Part shown: one piece after another, positions 47,388 through 57,118 of the stretch | Layout of the letters: each line of letters begins with the position of its first letter | Numbering within the stretch: position 1 is the stretch's first letter | Assembly (NCBI GenBank): GCA_946481275.1 | Contig: CAMLMV010000016.1 | Location: 1-64,000 of the forward strand | Length of the DNA stretch: 64,000 bases | Origin: an uncultured Massilia sp. | GTDB lineage: Bacteria; Pseudomonadota; Gammaproteobacteria; Burkholderiales; Burkholderiaceae | Reading direction: 5' to 3' | Notes under the pieces: model-generated | The model's database searches: none | The model's input: the letters and a program-made list of their open reading frames with translations, nothing else | What the model was told of the DNA's origin: nothing | Program-made: the position numbers and the translations under genes

Positions 47388-48479
47388 TCAGACGTTGAAC
47401 AGGAAGTTCAACACATCCCCATCCTTGACGATGTATTCCTTGCCTTCCGCGCGCATCTTGCCCGCTTCCTTGGCGCCCGCCTCACCCTTGTAGGTGATGT
47501 AGTCGTCGAAGGAAATGGTCTGGGCGCGGATGAAACCGCGTTCGAAGTCCGTGTGGATCACGCCGGCCGCCTGCGGGGCGGTGGCGCCGATCGGGACGGT
47601 CCAGGCGCGCACTTCCTTCACGCCGGCCGTGAAATACGTCTGCAGGCCCAGCAGCTTGAAGGCGGCGCGGATCAGGCGGTCGAGGCCCGGTTCTTCCATG
47701 CCGAGGTCGGCCAGGAACTCCTGCTTGTCGGCGTCGTCCAGGTTGGCGATTTCCGATTCGATGGCGGCGGAGATCGCGACGATCGGCGCGTTCTGCTTGT
47801 TGGCGAATTCGGTCAGCTGGTCCAGCAGCGGGTTGTCCCTGAAACCGCTCTCGGAGACATTGGCCACGAACATCGCCGGCTTCGCCGTGATCAGGCACAT
47901 CGGCTTGATCAGTTCCAGCTGGTCGGCGTCCAGGCCCAGCGTGCGCACGGGCTGGCCTTCGTTCAGGTGCGGCAGCAGCTTTTCGATGATCGCGACGAGC
48001 TTGATGGCATCCTTGTCGCCGGCGCGCGCCTTCTTCTGCTCGCGGTGCAGGACTTTCTCGGCGGTACCCATGTCGGCCAGCGCCAGCTCGGTCTGGATGA
48101 CTTCGATGTCGTCGATCGGGCTGACCTTGCCGGCCACGTGGATGACGTTCGGGTCTTCGAAGCAGCGTACGACGTTGACGATGGCGTCCGTCTCGCGGAT
48201 GTGCGACAGGAACTGGTTGCCCAGGCCCTCGCCCTTCGACGCGCCGGCCACCAGGCCCGCGATGTCGACGAACTCGACGATGGCCTTGACGACGCGCTCC
48301 GGCTTGACGATGGCCGACAGCTGGTCGATGCGCGGATCCGGCACCTCGACGACGCCGACGTTCGGCTCGATGGTGCAGAACGGGTAGTTTTCAGCCGGGA
48401 TGCCGGCCTTGGTCAGGGCGTTGAACAGGGTGGACTTGCCGACGTTGGGCAGGCCGACGATGCCGCATTTGAGACTCAT
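47388..48479 (-). CDS. ychF: Redox-regulated ATPase YchF
   Basis: A 363-residue Obg-family P-loop protein that prefers ATP. Walker [10 protein letters not shown] is at residues 9-17, with a DIAGLV G3 region, a central helical coiled domain, and a C-terminal TGS domain ending in the invariant [11 protein letters not shown]. Members associate with ribosomes and affect oxidative-stress responses. In most betaproteobacteria it follows pth directly; here 5.5 kb of other genes intervene. Confidence 0.97.
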   Translation of the reverse strand: MSLKCGIVGLPNVGKSTLFNALTKAGIPAENYPFCTIEPNVGVVEVPDPRIDQLSAIVKPERVVKAIVEFVDIAGLVAGASKGEGLGNQFLSHIRETDAIVNVVRCFEDPNVIHVAGKVSPIDDIEVIQTELALADMGTAEKVLHREQKKARAGDKDAIKLVAIIEKLLPHLNEGQPVRTLGLDADQLELIKPMCLITAKPAMFVANVSESGFRDNPLLDQLTEFANKQNAPIVAISAAIESEIANLDDADKQEFLADLGMEEPGLDRLIRAAFKLLGLQTYFTAGVKEVRAWTVPIGATAPQAAGVIHTDFERGFIRAQTISFDDYITYKGEAGAKEAGKMRAEGKEYIVKDGDVLNFLFNV

Positions 48480-48577
48480 GGGAAGCTTTCAGGGGTCGAA
48501 TTTACGAAACCCCGTATTGTACCTCCGCTTGCCTGCAAAGACCGCAAACAGGCCGCGAACTGGCCAGTTTACGTCGC

Positions 48578-49675
48578 TTAAAGCGGACGAATCCGTGCAA
48601 TATCCGGGTTGTTAACGAAAGCGGCGAACTCATCGCGCAGCTGTTCCCCCTCGTCCATCGCCAAGCGCCACGCGCGGATGCGGGCATCGTGATCCAGTCC
48701 ATAAAACTTGAAATCGCTGCGGTCGATGATTTTTCCACGCGGCATTTTTGCCAAAAATTCATGGCTCGGCGCCACGATCAGCACGTTGTCGAGCCAGCCG
48801 CGATTCGGTCCACGGGCGGCGCGGCGCCACGGCAACGCCTTGTCCAGCCAGCCCGGCACGATGTGTTCTGAGAAATGAGAATACAGCACGATGCCGCCGG
48901 GCGCCTGCTCCGCCACGCGGGCGAACGGCAGCGCGAGGTTGTAGTCGATGATGCCGCCGTCCCAGTAGTGGCCGGGCGGCGCGCCGGCGATGTCTCGTAC
49001 CGGCTTCATCAGCATGGGCAAGGTGCCCGAGGCCAGCAGGCCGGATGTGAGATTCTCAGGCGTCAACGCGGCGAAATGCGTGGCGAAGCTGTCGAAGCGG
49101 TCGCGCAGCCACGGCGTGTGCGCGCGGCGGTCGCCGAGCACGACGCGGTCCATCAGGTGCGCCAGCTTGTCGCGCGAAAAGAGGTTGTGCAGCGCCGCCG
49201 CGGCGAATCCGCGCATCTCGGCGTGACGGTGGCCGGGCGCCGCGAGGGCACGCTTGCCGCGCACCGTCAGCACGTGCAGGCGGTGGTAAGGATGGTTGAC
49301 GATGTCGTCCTCGTGGCCGCGCACGAATTCGTTCAGCAGGCCCTGCACGACGGCGTCGATCTGTTCCTGCGACGGCTTCGTGCTCGTATAGCGCTGGCCA
49401 CTGTAGAGCTCGCCCAGGCGCGCGAACGCTTGCACCGGATTGCGCTGGCACGCGGCCGCCATGCGCCAGGCGCCGATCGACGAACCGATCAGCACGCGCT
49501 CGCGCGGCGCGCGCGGGAACCACTCGCCGAACACCCACTGGTCGAGGGCGCGGAACACGAGGCCCTTCGGTCCGCCTGCCGCGGCGGGCACGACGGCAAT
49601 GTCTTCGGCGCGCAAGCCGTGCGTGCGGATCCGGGCCAGGGCCAGCGGGCCCGCATGGAAAGTCAGTGCGCTCAT
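48578..49675 (-). CDS. Patatin-like phospholipase
   Basis: A 365-residue serine acyl hydrolase. AAAGGPKGLV forms the oxyanion-hole glycine stretch (31-40), GSSIGAW the nucleophile elbow (Ser66), and DGGIIDYN the dyad aspartate motif. No signal peptide is seen. The ATG at 49675 is preferred over a frame extension of 16 residues upstream. Substrate lipid unknown. It is on the ychF strand, 98 bases upstream of it. Confidence 0.87.
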   Translation of the reverse strand: MSALTFHAGPLALARIRTHGLRAEDIAVVPAAAGGPKGLVFRALDQWVFGEWFPRAPRERVLIGSSIGAWRMAAACQRNPVQAFARLGELYSGQRYTSTKPSQEQIDAVVQGLLNEFVRGHEDDIVNHPYHRLHVLTVRGKRALAAPGHRHAEMRGFAAAALHNLFSRDKLAHLMDRVVLGDRRAHTPWLRDRFDSFATHFAALTPENLTSGLLASGTLPMLMKPVRDIAGAPPGHYWDGGIIDYNLALPFARVAEQAPGGIVLYSHFSEHIVPGWLDKALPWRRAARGPNRGWLDNVLIVAPSHEFLAKMPRGKIIDRSDFKFYGLDHDARIRAWRLAMDEGEQLRDEFAAFVNNPDIARIRPL

Positions 49676-49770
49676 CGCGGAATTATCGCAGGAAGAGCAC
49701 GATTGCGTAGGCTCAAGGGTCAACTGGGAGCCCTCCGTACCATGGTCCGGTCCCCATGCATGGAGCCAGC

Positions 49771-51933
49771 ATGACCAGTAGATATTGTGCCCTGCTAATG
49801 CTGATGATCGTCACGCTGCTGGTGCCGTTCGGCCATGTGCGTGCCGGCACGGACGTCGATCCCTCCATCGTCGTCGAGCGCCATGTACGGCACTACGTTG
49901 TCGAGCCCGACGGCACGTACCGGCTCACCGTGGACGACGTCCGCACCATCGCCGGGCCGCGCGCCCTGGTGGACCAGGGCCGGTTCGCCCTCCGCTACCG
50001 CAGGTCAATGGACGACCTTGTTTCGGTGGAGGCCTATACACAGAAACCCGGTGGCCGGCGCATTCCCGTACCGCCGAGCGCCATCCAGGATCTGCAGGAC
50101 ACAAGGACAGTCGTGTTCCCCGATGCGGCAATGGGCGACCAGCTGGTCGTGCACTACGTCATCCGCCGACGCGTACCGCCATTGCCCGGCCACTTCGAAG
50201 ACGTGGCGGTCATGCCTTTGTACTTCCACCGGAACACCACAGTGATCTACGACATGCCGTCAACGCTGCCGCTGCACGCGGATGCCGTCGGCTTCGTGCC
50301 GATACCGGCCGACAGTCCACCGGGCCGGCGGCGCTACCAGTGGCGCTACGTGAACGGTGGCGACGGGCGCATCGAAGCCGGTGCCGTCAGTGTGCTCGAC
50401 GATGGCCACCGCCTGGTGGTGTCCACCATTGCCGATTACCCGGCGCTTGCCGCAGCCTTGCGCGGCGTTGCGGCCGGCCAGCCACTGCCCTCCCCCGCCA
50501 TCGCGACACTGGCGCACCGGCTGGCCGACGAACTGCCCGACACGCGCGCCCGCGTGCTGGTCCTGTCGGACTGGGTGCGGAACAACGTCCGCCACGGCAC
50601 CGACAAGGACCACTCCGCGCAGCTGCAGGCGATGCTGGCAGCCGTCGGCATCGACAGCATGCCGGCCCTCGTCAACGGCGACAATGCCTACAAACTCCCG
50701 GACGTGCCCGTGCTGGCCGTCCTCGACCACGTGATCCTGTACGTGCCCGCGCTGGACCTGTTCGTCGCCCCGGCGGCCGCATCCTTCCAGGCGGGCTATT
50801 TGCCGCCCGCCCTGCTGGGCAAGCCCGTGCTGCTGCTCAGGAGCGGGACGTTCGCGATGACGCCGGTGCTGCAGCCGCAGAAGGTCCGCGCGGCGGCCAC
50901 CGTCGACGTCGGGCAGGATGGACACGTCACCTTCAACGTGGACCGGACCATGTCCGGCGCGCTGGCGGAACCCTTGCGCACCATGACGCGCGACGTTCCG
51001 GCGGCCGGGCGCGAGCACGCCGCAAGACCCAGCCTGCGCGATGTGAAGCGAAGCAGCGGCGGCGACGACACGTTGACGCTGTCCGGCACCGACGACGTCG
51101 CCTACGCGCATGTCGGCGCCCTGCGCACGGGCCGGACACTTGCAACGAGCCATCGTACCTGGAGCGCCGTGGACGCCGCCGTGGCAGGCCTGACGCAGGA
51201 ACGCGACCGGCACCACGACTTCGTCTGTCCGGGCATCGACGTCGAAGACGAGATCCGCCTGCGCCTGCCGCAAGGCCTGCGCGCCGCATCGCTGCCGGCG
51301 CCGGCCAGCGTGATTACGGGCGGCATCTTCTATCGTGCGAGCTATGCACGCGCAAGCGATGGCGTACGGGTCAAACGCCGCCTCACATTCCGCCACGGCC
51401 GCGCCACCTGCACGCCGGAGGACAATCGCGCCATGCAGCCGGCACTGGAACGCATCCGGCGCGACCTGCGCAGCCGCGTCACCGTCGCGACGGATGAATC
51501 GGCCCCGGAACGTTCAGGCGGCAGCGTCACGCGCAAACGCATCCCGCCAACCGCGCGCACGCAACCTGGCCACGGCCTCGTCCGTGAGATCGAAGCGCAG
51601 GTCGACGCGATCCCGGCCCGAACGGTAGCCGCCGGGCCAGCGGGCGATTTCGACGAAGCCGCAGCGCCGGAAAAAGCCGGCCGTGTGCGGATGCGTATCG
51701 ACCGTCACGTAGCGGGGCCGCAGCTTACGCCCAGCCATGTGCAGCAGGCGATAGGCCAGCAGCGCGCGACCGATGCCCGTGCCGTGGCGGTCGGCCCGCA
51801 CGAGCCCGAACACGAGCGTGCCGAGGTCGTAGAACTCGGACAATTCGTAGCCGCCGAAGCCGACGATCTCCCCCGCCTCCACCGCGACGAACAGCGGACC
51901 GTCCGGGTCGTCCAGCGCGGAACGCAGCCATGA
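49771..51933 (+). CDS. DUF3857/transglutaminase-like protein, probably decaying
   Basis: A signal peptide (cut near residue 25) is followed by a DUF3857 domain and a transglutaminase-like core. ARVLVLSDWVRNNVR runs almost directly into DKDHSAQLQAML. The block of roughly 20-25 residues that normally lies between, including the catalytic cysteine of GDCKDH, is gone, leaving GTDKDH. Recognisable homology stops near 51490, but the frame has no stop there and continues to 51933 antisense to the GNAT gene, adding ~145 meaningless residues. The ATG at 49771 with GGAG five bases upstream is chosen. Catalytic activity is unlikely. Confidence 0.7.
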   Translation: MTSRYCALLMLMIVTLLVPFGHVRAGTDVDPSIVVERHVRHYVVEPDGTYRLTVDDVRTIAGPRALVDQGRFALRYRRSMDDLVSVEAYTQKPGGRRIPVPPSAIQDLQDTRTVVFPDAAMGDQLVVHYVIRRRVPPLPGHFEDVAVMPLYFHRNTTVIYDMPSTLPLHADAVGFVPIPADSPPGRRRYQWRYVNGGDGRIEAGAVSVLDDGHRLVVSTIADYPALAAALRGVAAGQPLPSPAIATLAHRLADELPDTRARVLVLSDWVRNNVRHGTDKDHSAQLQAMLAAVGIDSMPALVNGDNAYKLPDVPVLAVLDHVILYVPALDLFVAPAAASFQAGYLPPALLGKPVLLLRSGTFAMTPVLQPQKVRAAATVDVGQDGHVTFNVDRTMSGALAEPLRTMTRDVPAAGREHAARPSLRDVKRSSGGDDTLTLSGTDDVAYAHVGALRTGRTLATSHRTWSAVDAAVAGLTQERDRHHDFVCPGIDVEDEIRLRLPQGLRAASLPAPASVITGGIFYRASYARASDGVRVKRRLTFRHGRATCTPEDNRAMQPALERIRRDLRSRVTVATDESAPERSGGSVTRKRIPPTARTQPGHGLVREIEAQVDAIPARTVAAGPAGDFDEAAAPEKAGRVRMRIDRHVAGPQLTPSHVQQAIGQQRATDARAVAVGPHEPEHERAEVVELGQFVAAEADDLPRLHRDEQRTVRVVQRGTQP

Positions 51934-52032
51934 CTCTTCCGACGCCGGGAAGTGATCCGGCACGTTGGAGCGAAAGGCCGCCAGCACGGCTTTCCGGGCG
52001 CCCGGATGATAACGTTTGATTTTCAATTGCAT
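51514..52032 (-). CDS. GNAT family N-acetyltransferase
   Basis: A 172-residue acetyltransferase. The acetyl-CoA-binding motif A is ADRHGTGIGRALLAYRL, and a later PHTAGFFRRCGFVEIARW fits motif B. GPLFVAVEAGEIVGFGGYEL is the preceding strand pair. The ATG at 52032 starts the domain. It lies tail-to-tail with, and overlapped by, the read-through end of the transglutaminase-like gene. Substrate unknown. Confidence 0.88.
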   Translation of the reverse strand: MQLKIKRYHPGARKAVLAAFRSNVPDHFPASEESWLRSALDDPDGPLFVAVEAGEIVGFGGYELSEFYDLGTLVFGLVRADRHGTGIGRALLAYRLLHMAGRKLRPRYVTVDTHPHTAGFFRRCGFVEIARWPGGYRSGRDRVDLRFDLTDEAVARLRARGWRDAFARDAAA

Positions 52033-52263
52033 GTCGATGTGAATAGTGATTCGGACCACCCCATAAAATAAATCCGAAATGCTTAGGCGATTCCGCACAA
52101 CCCCTGTATATTTCATCGGGCACCTCGTCAAGTCGTCGTTATTGTTGGTTTCGTTCCCGTCTCGCCCGTCCGGGCATTCCTGTCTGATACCCCTCGGTTA
52201 CACCTCTCTTGTTCGTGATGTGCATCGGGCATTTCGCCCTCAACATCTACTAAAGGTATCTAC

Positions 52264-52473
52264 ATGGCTACGCAAACCGGCACCGTGAAATGGTTCAACG
52301 ACTCCAAGGGCTTCGGCTTCATCGCGCCTGACGCTGGCGGCGACGATCTGTTCGCGCACTTCAAGGACATCCAGTCGGAAGGCTTCAAAAGCCTGACCGA
52401 GAACCAGCGCGTTTCGTTCGAACGCGCGCCCAGCCCCAAGGGCGATAAAGCCAGCAATATCCGCGCGATCTGA
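52264..52473 (+). CDS. Cold-shock protein CspA family
   Basis: A 69-residue single OB-fold RNA/DNA chaperone. RNP1 is KGFGFIAP and RNP2 DLFAHFKD; the aromatic nucleic-acid-binding residues are present. The opening [15 protein letters not shown] is diagnostic. A 231-base region separates it from the divergent GNAT gene, long enough for the structured 5' leader typical of cold-shock mRNAs. A strong terminator follows, so it is monocistronic. Confidence 0.96.
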   Translation: MATQTGTVKWFNDSKGFGFIAPDAGGDDLFAHFKDIQSEGFKSLTENQRVSFERAPSPKGDKASNIRAI

Positions 52474-52499
52474 TCGATCCCGCCGCCGCTGCACCGAAG

Positions 52500-52521
52500 G
52501 CCCGCTTGAGCGGGCTTTTTT
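52500..52521 (+). terminator. Rho-independent terminator of the cold-shock gene
   Basis: A perfect 6-bp stem GCCCGC / GCGGGC (52500-52515, loop TTGA) is followed by six T residues, 26 bases after the stop codon. Confidence 0.88.
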
Positions 52522-52596
52522 ACGTCTGGGCCGGACACGCGCACACGACAGTTCGCACGCCTTGTACGCCAGGGCAATGGCCGTTACATTAGTGCC

Positions 52597-54027
52597 ATGC
52601 AACCCGATGAAACCATCACCGTCGAAGATGCCGTGCAGGTCCTCGCCATGGTCGGCGACCTGTCCATGGGCCTGCCGCCGGATCACTCCATCCGCACGGC
52701 ACGCCTCGCCGCGCGGCTGGCGGAAGAAAACGGCGATGGCGCCGATGCGTGCACGAGCACGAGATTGGTGGCCCTGCTGCGCTGGTCGGGCAGCACGGCG
52801 ACGGCGGCCGGCTTCGCGCACCTGCTGGGCGACGACGTCCGGGGCCGCCATGCGATGGTCACGCGCACGCTGTCCGGCCACGCTGGCCTCACGTTCGCCA
52901 ACGTGATGCCGCTGGCGCAGATGCAGTGCGAAGTGGCGGGCGATATCGCCGTGCTGCTCGGGTTGCCGGGGGACGTCGAGAACAGCCTGCGCCACCTGTT
53001 CGGCAGTCACCACCGCGGCGACATGCAGGACGTGCTGTTCGCTCCGAACATTCCGCGCGCCGTGTTCTACGTGCGCCTGGCCGGCGACCTGGAAGTGCTC
53101 GCGCCCGCGCACGGCACGGACGGCGCCCTGCGCCTGATCGGCGAGCGCGCCGGCGTGAAATACCCGGCGACGCTCGTGCAGAGATTGTCGCCGCATGCGC
53201 AGGACTGGCTGGGCATGCTGGAAGAACCGTCCTGCGCGGCCAATTATCCCGGTCACGACCGGCGCGTGCCGCTGTCCATCGTAGCCGACGTCATTGAACT
53301 GAAGCTGCCGTGGCTCACGGGGTATTCGCGCCGCGTGGCCGCGCTGGCGCGGCGCAGCGCGTCGCTGGCCGGCATGATGGCACTGGAAGAAAGTCCGCTG
53401 GTGCGGGCCGCGCTGCTGCACGGCATCGGCAAGGTGGCCATACCGAACGTCGTGTGGGAGCGGCCGGGCAAGCTCGATGCGGATGACTGGGACCAGGTGC
53501 GCAAGGTGCCGTTCTGGACAGCACGCGCGGGCACGCAGATCCCGGCGATCCAGGACGAGGCCACGCTCGCGTCCTTCATCTACGAGCGCCTCGACGGCTC
53601 CGGTTATTTCCGCAAGGCGCGGGGCGAAGCGTTGGGCATGCAGGAACGCCTGCTTGGCGCCGCCGCCGCGTTCGTCTCGCTGTGTTCGCCGCGTCCGTGG
53701 CGCCCGGCGCATGGCGAAGCGGCCGCGTCCACGTTGATGACGGCGCAGGCGGCGGCCGGACGTTTCGACCGGCAGGCCGTGGAAGCCGTCCTCGCGGCGG
53801 CGCGCGGTGCGGAGAAATCGCGGCCCGTGCGCGACCGCCTGTTGTCCGACCGGGAACTCGAAGTGCTGCGCCACATCACCCAGGGCGAAACGAGCCGGGA
53901 GGCGGCCCGCGCCATGCGCATCACGCCAGCGAGCGTCCGCATGCACGTCGACAATATCTTCCAGAAGCTGGAATCGGGCTCGCGCCCCGCGGCAACGCTG
54001 AAGGCGCTGGCGCGCGGGCTCATCTGA
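52597..54027 (+). CDS. HD-GYP-like / LuxR-type HTH regulator (copy 1)
   Basis: 476 residues. Two HD-GYP-like segments are followed by a LuxR helix-turn-helix (about 415-470, LLSDRELEVLRHITQGE). In the C-terminal HD-GYP-like part HGIGKVAIPN replaces HDxGK, and the later motif reads ERLDGSGYF without the usual preceding histidines. The N-terminal segment reads SHHRGDM where copy 2 keeps HYDGNG. c-di-GMP phosphodiesterase activity is therefore doubtful, and a ligand-sensing role is more likely. A close paralogue lies at 55638. Confidence 0.82.
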   Translation: MQPDETITVEDAVQVLAMVGDLSMGLPPDHSIRTARLAARLAEENGDGADACTSTRLVALLRWSGSTATAAGFAHLLGDDVRGRHAMVTRTLSGHAGLTFANVMPLAQMQCEVAGDIAVLLGLPGDVENSLRHLFGSHHRGDMQDVLFAPNIPRAVFYVRLAGDLEVLAPAHGTDGALRLIGERAGVKYPATLVQRLSPHAQDWLGMLEEPSCAANYPGHDRRVPLSIVADVIELKLPWLTGYSRRVAALARRSASLAGMMALEESPLVRAALLHGIGKVAIPNVVWERPGKLDADDWDQVRKVPFWTARAGTQIPAIQDEATLASFIYERLDGSGYFRKARGEALGMQERLLGAAAAFVSLCSPRPWRPAHGEAAASTLMTAQAAAGRFDRQAVEAVLAAARGAEKSRPVRDRLLSDRELEVLRHITQGETSREAARAMRITPASVRMHVDNIFQKLESGSRPAATLKALARGLI

Positions 54028-54036
54028 GCGTCGAAA

Positions 54037-54621
54037 TCAGTCCGTATGCAGCTGCATCGTCGCAGCACTCATCTTGCCTTCGCACACCATCGGAATGATG
54101 CGCAGGCTTTTGTCGATGGCTTCCTCGATCAGGGTCTGCTCTTCGCGGCGGGGGCGGTGCAGCACGAAGTCGGCGACGGCCTGTTGCAGGTTCAGCGTGC
54201 GCGGATGGCCGATGCCCAGGCGCAGGCGCCAGTAATCCTGCGTGCCGAGCGCCGCCGTGATGTCCTTCAGGCCGTTGTGGCCGCCCGAAGAACCTCCACG
54301 CTTGAGCTTGGCGGCGCCGGGCGGCAGGTCGAGTTCGTCGTGCACGACGAGGATCTCTTCCGGTCCGATCTTGAAGAAGCGCGCCAGGCCGCCCACCGAC
54401 TGGCCCGAGCGGTTCATGAAGGTCAGCGGCTCGAGCAGCCAGACGTCCTTGCCCGAGATCGATGTCTTGGCGACCATGGCGTTGAAGCGCGATTCGCGCT
54501 GCAGCTGGCAGCCTGGCAAGGAGTTGGCGAGGTTGTCGACGAGCCAGAAGCCGGCGTTGTGACGGGTTTGTTCATATTCCGGGCCGGGGTTGCCGAGGCC
54601 GACGATCAGGCGGATGTGCAT
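54037..54621 (-). CDS. pth: Peptidyl-tRNA hydrolase
   Basis: A 194-residue enzyme that recycles peptidyl-tRNA released from stalled ribosomes. It starts [20 protein letters not shown] with the catalytic His21 next; [10 protein letters not shown] and the tRNA-binding [13 protein letters not shown] are intact. The ATG at 54621 is the conserved start, although the frame continues upstream. It normally follows rplY directly; here the rplY stop is 2.5 kb away with a hydrolase and a regulator in between, so it probably has its own promoter. Confidence 0.97.
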   Translation of the reverse strand: MHIRLIVGLGNPGPEYEQTRHNAGFWLVDNLANSLPGCQLQRESRFNAMVAKTSISGKDVWLLEPLTFMNRSGQSVGGLARFFKIGPEEILVVHDELDLPPGAAKLKRGGSSGGHNGLKDITAALGTQDYWRLRLGIGHPRTLNLQQAVADFVLHRPRREEQTLIEEAIDKSLRIIPMVCEGKMSAATMQLHTD

Positions 54622-54663
54622 ATAAAACGTGAAAATCGAGCGTAAAGCTCGATTATCGCGGAA

Positions 54664-54696
54664 AACGCGGCCGTGCAGTCTAAGCACGGCCGCGTT
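54664..54696 (-). terminator. Strong hairpin terminator between hydrolase gene and pth
   Basis: A perfect 13-bp inverted repeat (AACGCGGCCGTGC / GCACGGCCGCGTT, loop of 7). On the minus strand the second arm is followed by TTTTCC. It lies six bases past the hydrolase stop and before pth. Confidence 0.8.
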
Positions 54697-54701
54697 ACCC
54701 C

Positions 54702-55481
54702 TTATTTGCTGGCCGCGACAGCGTCCAGGATCACTTTCGCGACATCCGCCGGACGCGACTGCTGCGGCACGTGGCTGGTCGGCAGTTCGGTCGTTTTCGC
54801 GCCGATGGCCTTCGCGAAACGGCGTTCCAGGTCCGGCTGGATCATGCGGTCGTTCTTGCTGACGATGTACCAGCTCGGGTGGTTTTTCCACGCGGCGACG
54901 GTCGTCTTCTCGCCGAACGCCTTGACGGCGATCGGGCCCTGCGTGGCAGCCATCACGGCGGCGTGGGCGGCGGGCACGTCCTGGGCGAAGTCTTCCTTCA
55001 GGACGGCCGGCGACAGGCTGGCAAAGCCGGCCTTGTCGACCGTCAGCCTGGTGATGCCCGGCGCGGACGGCAGGTCCTTGCCGAGGTCGGCGGTGGCCTG
55101 GCCGGCGTCCGGTGCGAAGGCCGCGACGTAGACGAGGCTCGCGACCTTGTCGCCCGCGCCCGCTTCCGTGATCACGGTGCCGCCCCAGGAGTGGCCGACC
55201 AGCACGACTTTGCCCGGCTGGTTGTCGATCGCGCGCTTGGTGGCGGCGACGTCGTCGGCCAGCGAGGTCAGGCTGTTCTGCACGGCCGTGACCTTGACGC
55301 CCTTGGCCTGCAGCAGCGGGATCACCTTGGCCCAGTCGGAACCGTCGGCGAAGGCGCCGTGGACGATGACGACGGACGGCTGCTCGGCGGCGGTGGCGGC
55401 TTGTGCGAAACCGGTGCCGGCGGCGGCGATGGCGGCAGCAGCGGCGACGTTACGGAGGACGGTGGTGATCGATGCTTTCAT
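54702..55481 (-). CDS. Secreted alpha/beta hydrolase
   Basis: 259 residues with a Sec signal peptide (cleavage near 28-32). The oxyanion segment [14 protein letters not shown] and the nucleophile elbow VGHSWGGTV (Ser98) are present; the aspartate and histidine lie in SKNDRMIQ and PTSHVPQQ. It resembles haloperoxidase-like/salicylate-esterase type small hydrolases often induced by stress. Substrate unknown. It stands alone between a terminator and the divergent regulator copy 2, which it may depend on. Confidence 0.87.
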   Translation of the reverse strand: MKASITTVLRNVAAAAAIAAAGTGFAQAATAAEQPSVVIVHGAFADGSDWAKVIPLLQAKGVKVTAVQNSLTSLADDVAATKRAIDNQPGKVVLVGHSWGGTVITEAGAGDKVASLVYVAAFAPDAGQATADLGKDLPSAPGITRLTVDKAGFASLSPAVLKEDFAQDVPAAHAAVMAATQGPIAVKAFGEKTTVAAWKNHPSWYIVSKNDRMIQPDLERRFAKAIGAKTTELPTSHVPQQSRPADVAKVILDAVAASK

Positions 55482-55637
55482 GATGGCTCCTTTAGGTGGT
55501 TCGTTGTTGGGGTGTCGATGGAAGCCAGTGTAGAGAGACCGACGGAACCGCGGTATCGGTCGATCGACCGACCCCGACGCCTATCCGAAGACCAGGCCCG
55601 CCTTGCCGCCGCGCGCCATCGTCGTTACAGTACCGGG

Positions 55638-57062
55638 ATGCAAATCGACAACACCGTCACCGTCGAAGACGCCGTCCAGGCCCTCGCCCTCGTCGGCGAC
55701 CTGTCCATGGGCCAGCCGACCGATGGCTCCATTCGCGCGGCACGGCTCGCGGCGCGCCTTGCGCAGGCCGACGGGGCCTCGCTTGATGCCTGCTGCCACG
55801 CGCGACTCGTCGCCCTGCTGCGCTGGTCCGGCTGCACGGCGAACGCCTCCGGCTTCGCGACCCTGCTCGGCGACGACGTCGGCGGCCGCGACGCCATGCT
55901 CACGCAGACGCTGCCCGCGGACAATCCGCTGACGGTGCAAAGCGTCACGCCGCTGGCGCGCATCCATTGCGAAGTGTCGGGCGACATCGCCGGCCTGCTG
56001 GGTCTGCCGACGGAAGTCGAGGCGGGGCTGCGCCATGTCTGGGAACATTACGATGGCAATGGCTTGCCGGAACGCCTGCGCGGATCGGCCATCCCGACCG
56101 TCGTCTTCTACACGAGCCTGGCCGGCGACCTCGAGATCCTCGCGCGCACGCATGGCCTCGACGAGGCGCTGCAGATGATCGCGCGGATGGCCGACCGCAA
56201 ATACCCGGCGACGCTCGCGCGCCTGCTCGCCGATCACGCCCCGGCCTGGCTGGACGAACTGGACACGCCGGCGCCCGCGGCCGTCGATCCGCTGCTGGCG
56301 CGGCACGTGCCGCTGTCCATCGTCGCGGACATGATGGAATTGAAGCTGCCGTGGCTGGCAGGTTACTCGCGCCGCGTGGCCGAGCTGGTGGAGGCGGCAG
56401 CCGCCCGCGCCGACCTGTCGCCGGCCCAGCAGCAATGTCTCGGCCGCGCCGCCCTCATCCACGGCATGGGCCGCGCGGCGGTGTCGAACACGATTTGGGA
56501 ACGGGAAGGCAAGCTCAGCGCCGCTGACTGGGAAAAGATCCGGCTCGTGCCGTACTGGACCGCGCGGGCCGGGGTCCAGATCCCGACCTTGCGTGCGGAA
56601 GCCGCGCTGGCGTCGCACGCCTATGAACGGCTGGACGGCAGCGGCTATTTCCGCAATCTGGATGCCGATGGGCTCGGCCTGCCGCACCGCCTGCTGGCGG
56701 CTGCGTGCGCGTACGTGGCGTTGTGCATGCCGCGGCCCTGGCGTCCGGCGTATTCACAAGACGAGGCCGCGCGCGTGCTGGCCGGGCAAGCGCAACTCTT
56801 CGATGCCGGCGCCGTACGCCACGTCATCGAAGCCTCAGGTGGCGCGGCTCCCACAGCCCCCGCCCGCAAGAGCCTGCTGTCCGACCGCGAAATCGAAGTC
56901 CTGCGCCGCATCAGCCTGGGCGAAAGCAACAAGGAAGCGGCCCGCGTCATGCAGATCAGCCCGTCGACGGTGCGCACGCACGTGGAAAGCATCTTCCGCA
57001 AGCTGGCGTGCTCGACGCGGGCCGCGGCCACATTGAAGGCGCTAACGCTGGGATTAATCTGA
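55638..57062 (+). CDS. HD-GYP-like / LuxR-type HTH regulator (copy 2)
   Basis: 474 residues and collinear with copy 1 at 52597 over its whole length, beginning VTVEDAVQALALVGDLSMG. The N-terminal HD-GYP-like segment keeps EHYDGNGLP. The C-terminal one reads HGMGRAAVSN and ERLDGSGYF, so metal-ligand residues are again missing. LuxR HTH: LLSDREIEVLRRISLGESNK near 415-435. It is divergent from the secreted hydrolase with 156 bases between, a typical regulator/target arrangement. Identified through domain recognition and the paralogue. Confidence 0.82.
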   Translation: MQIDNTVTVEDAVQALALVGDLSMGQPTDGSIRAARLAARLAQADGASLDACCHARLVALLRWSGCTANASGFATLLGDDVGGRDAMLTQTLPADNPLTVQSVTPLARIHCEVSGDIAGLLGLPTEVEAGLRHVWEHYDGNGLPERLRGSAIPTVVFYTSLAGDLEILARTHGLDEALQMIARMADRKYPATLARLLADHAPAWLDELDTPAPAAVDPLLARHVPLSIVADMMELKLPWLAGYSRRVAELVEAAAARADLSPAQQQCLGRAALIHGMGRAAVSNTIWEREGKLSAADWEKIRLVPYWTARAGVQIPTLRAEAALASHAYERLDGSGYFRNLDADGLGLPHRLLAAACAYVALCMPRPWRPAYSQDEAARVLAGQAQLFDAGAVRHVIEASGGAAPTAPARKSLLSDREIEVLRRISLGESNKEAARVMQISPSTVRTHVESIFRKLACSTRAAATLKALTLGLI

Positions 57063-57066
57063 AAAA

Positions 57067-57101
57067 CAAAAACCCGCCGGACTCGCGTCGCGACGGGTTT
57101 T
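57067..57101. terminator. Bidirectional terminator between regulator copy 2 and rplY
   Basis: AAACCCGCCG (57070-57079) and CGACGGGTTT (57091-57100) form a stem with one mismatch. A-rich and T-rich flanks serve both convergent genes. Confidence 0.75.
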
Positions 57102-57118
57102 GTGATGCTGAGTAAAAA

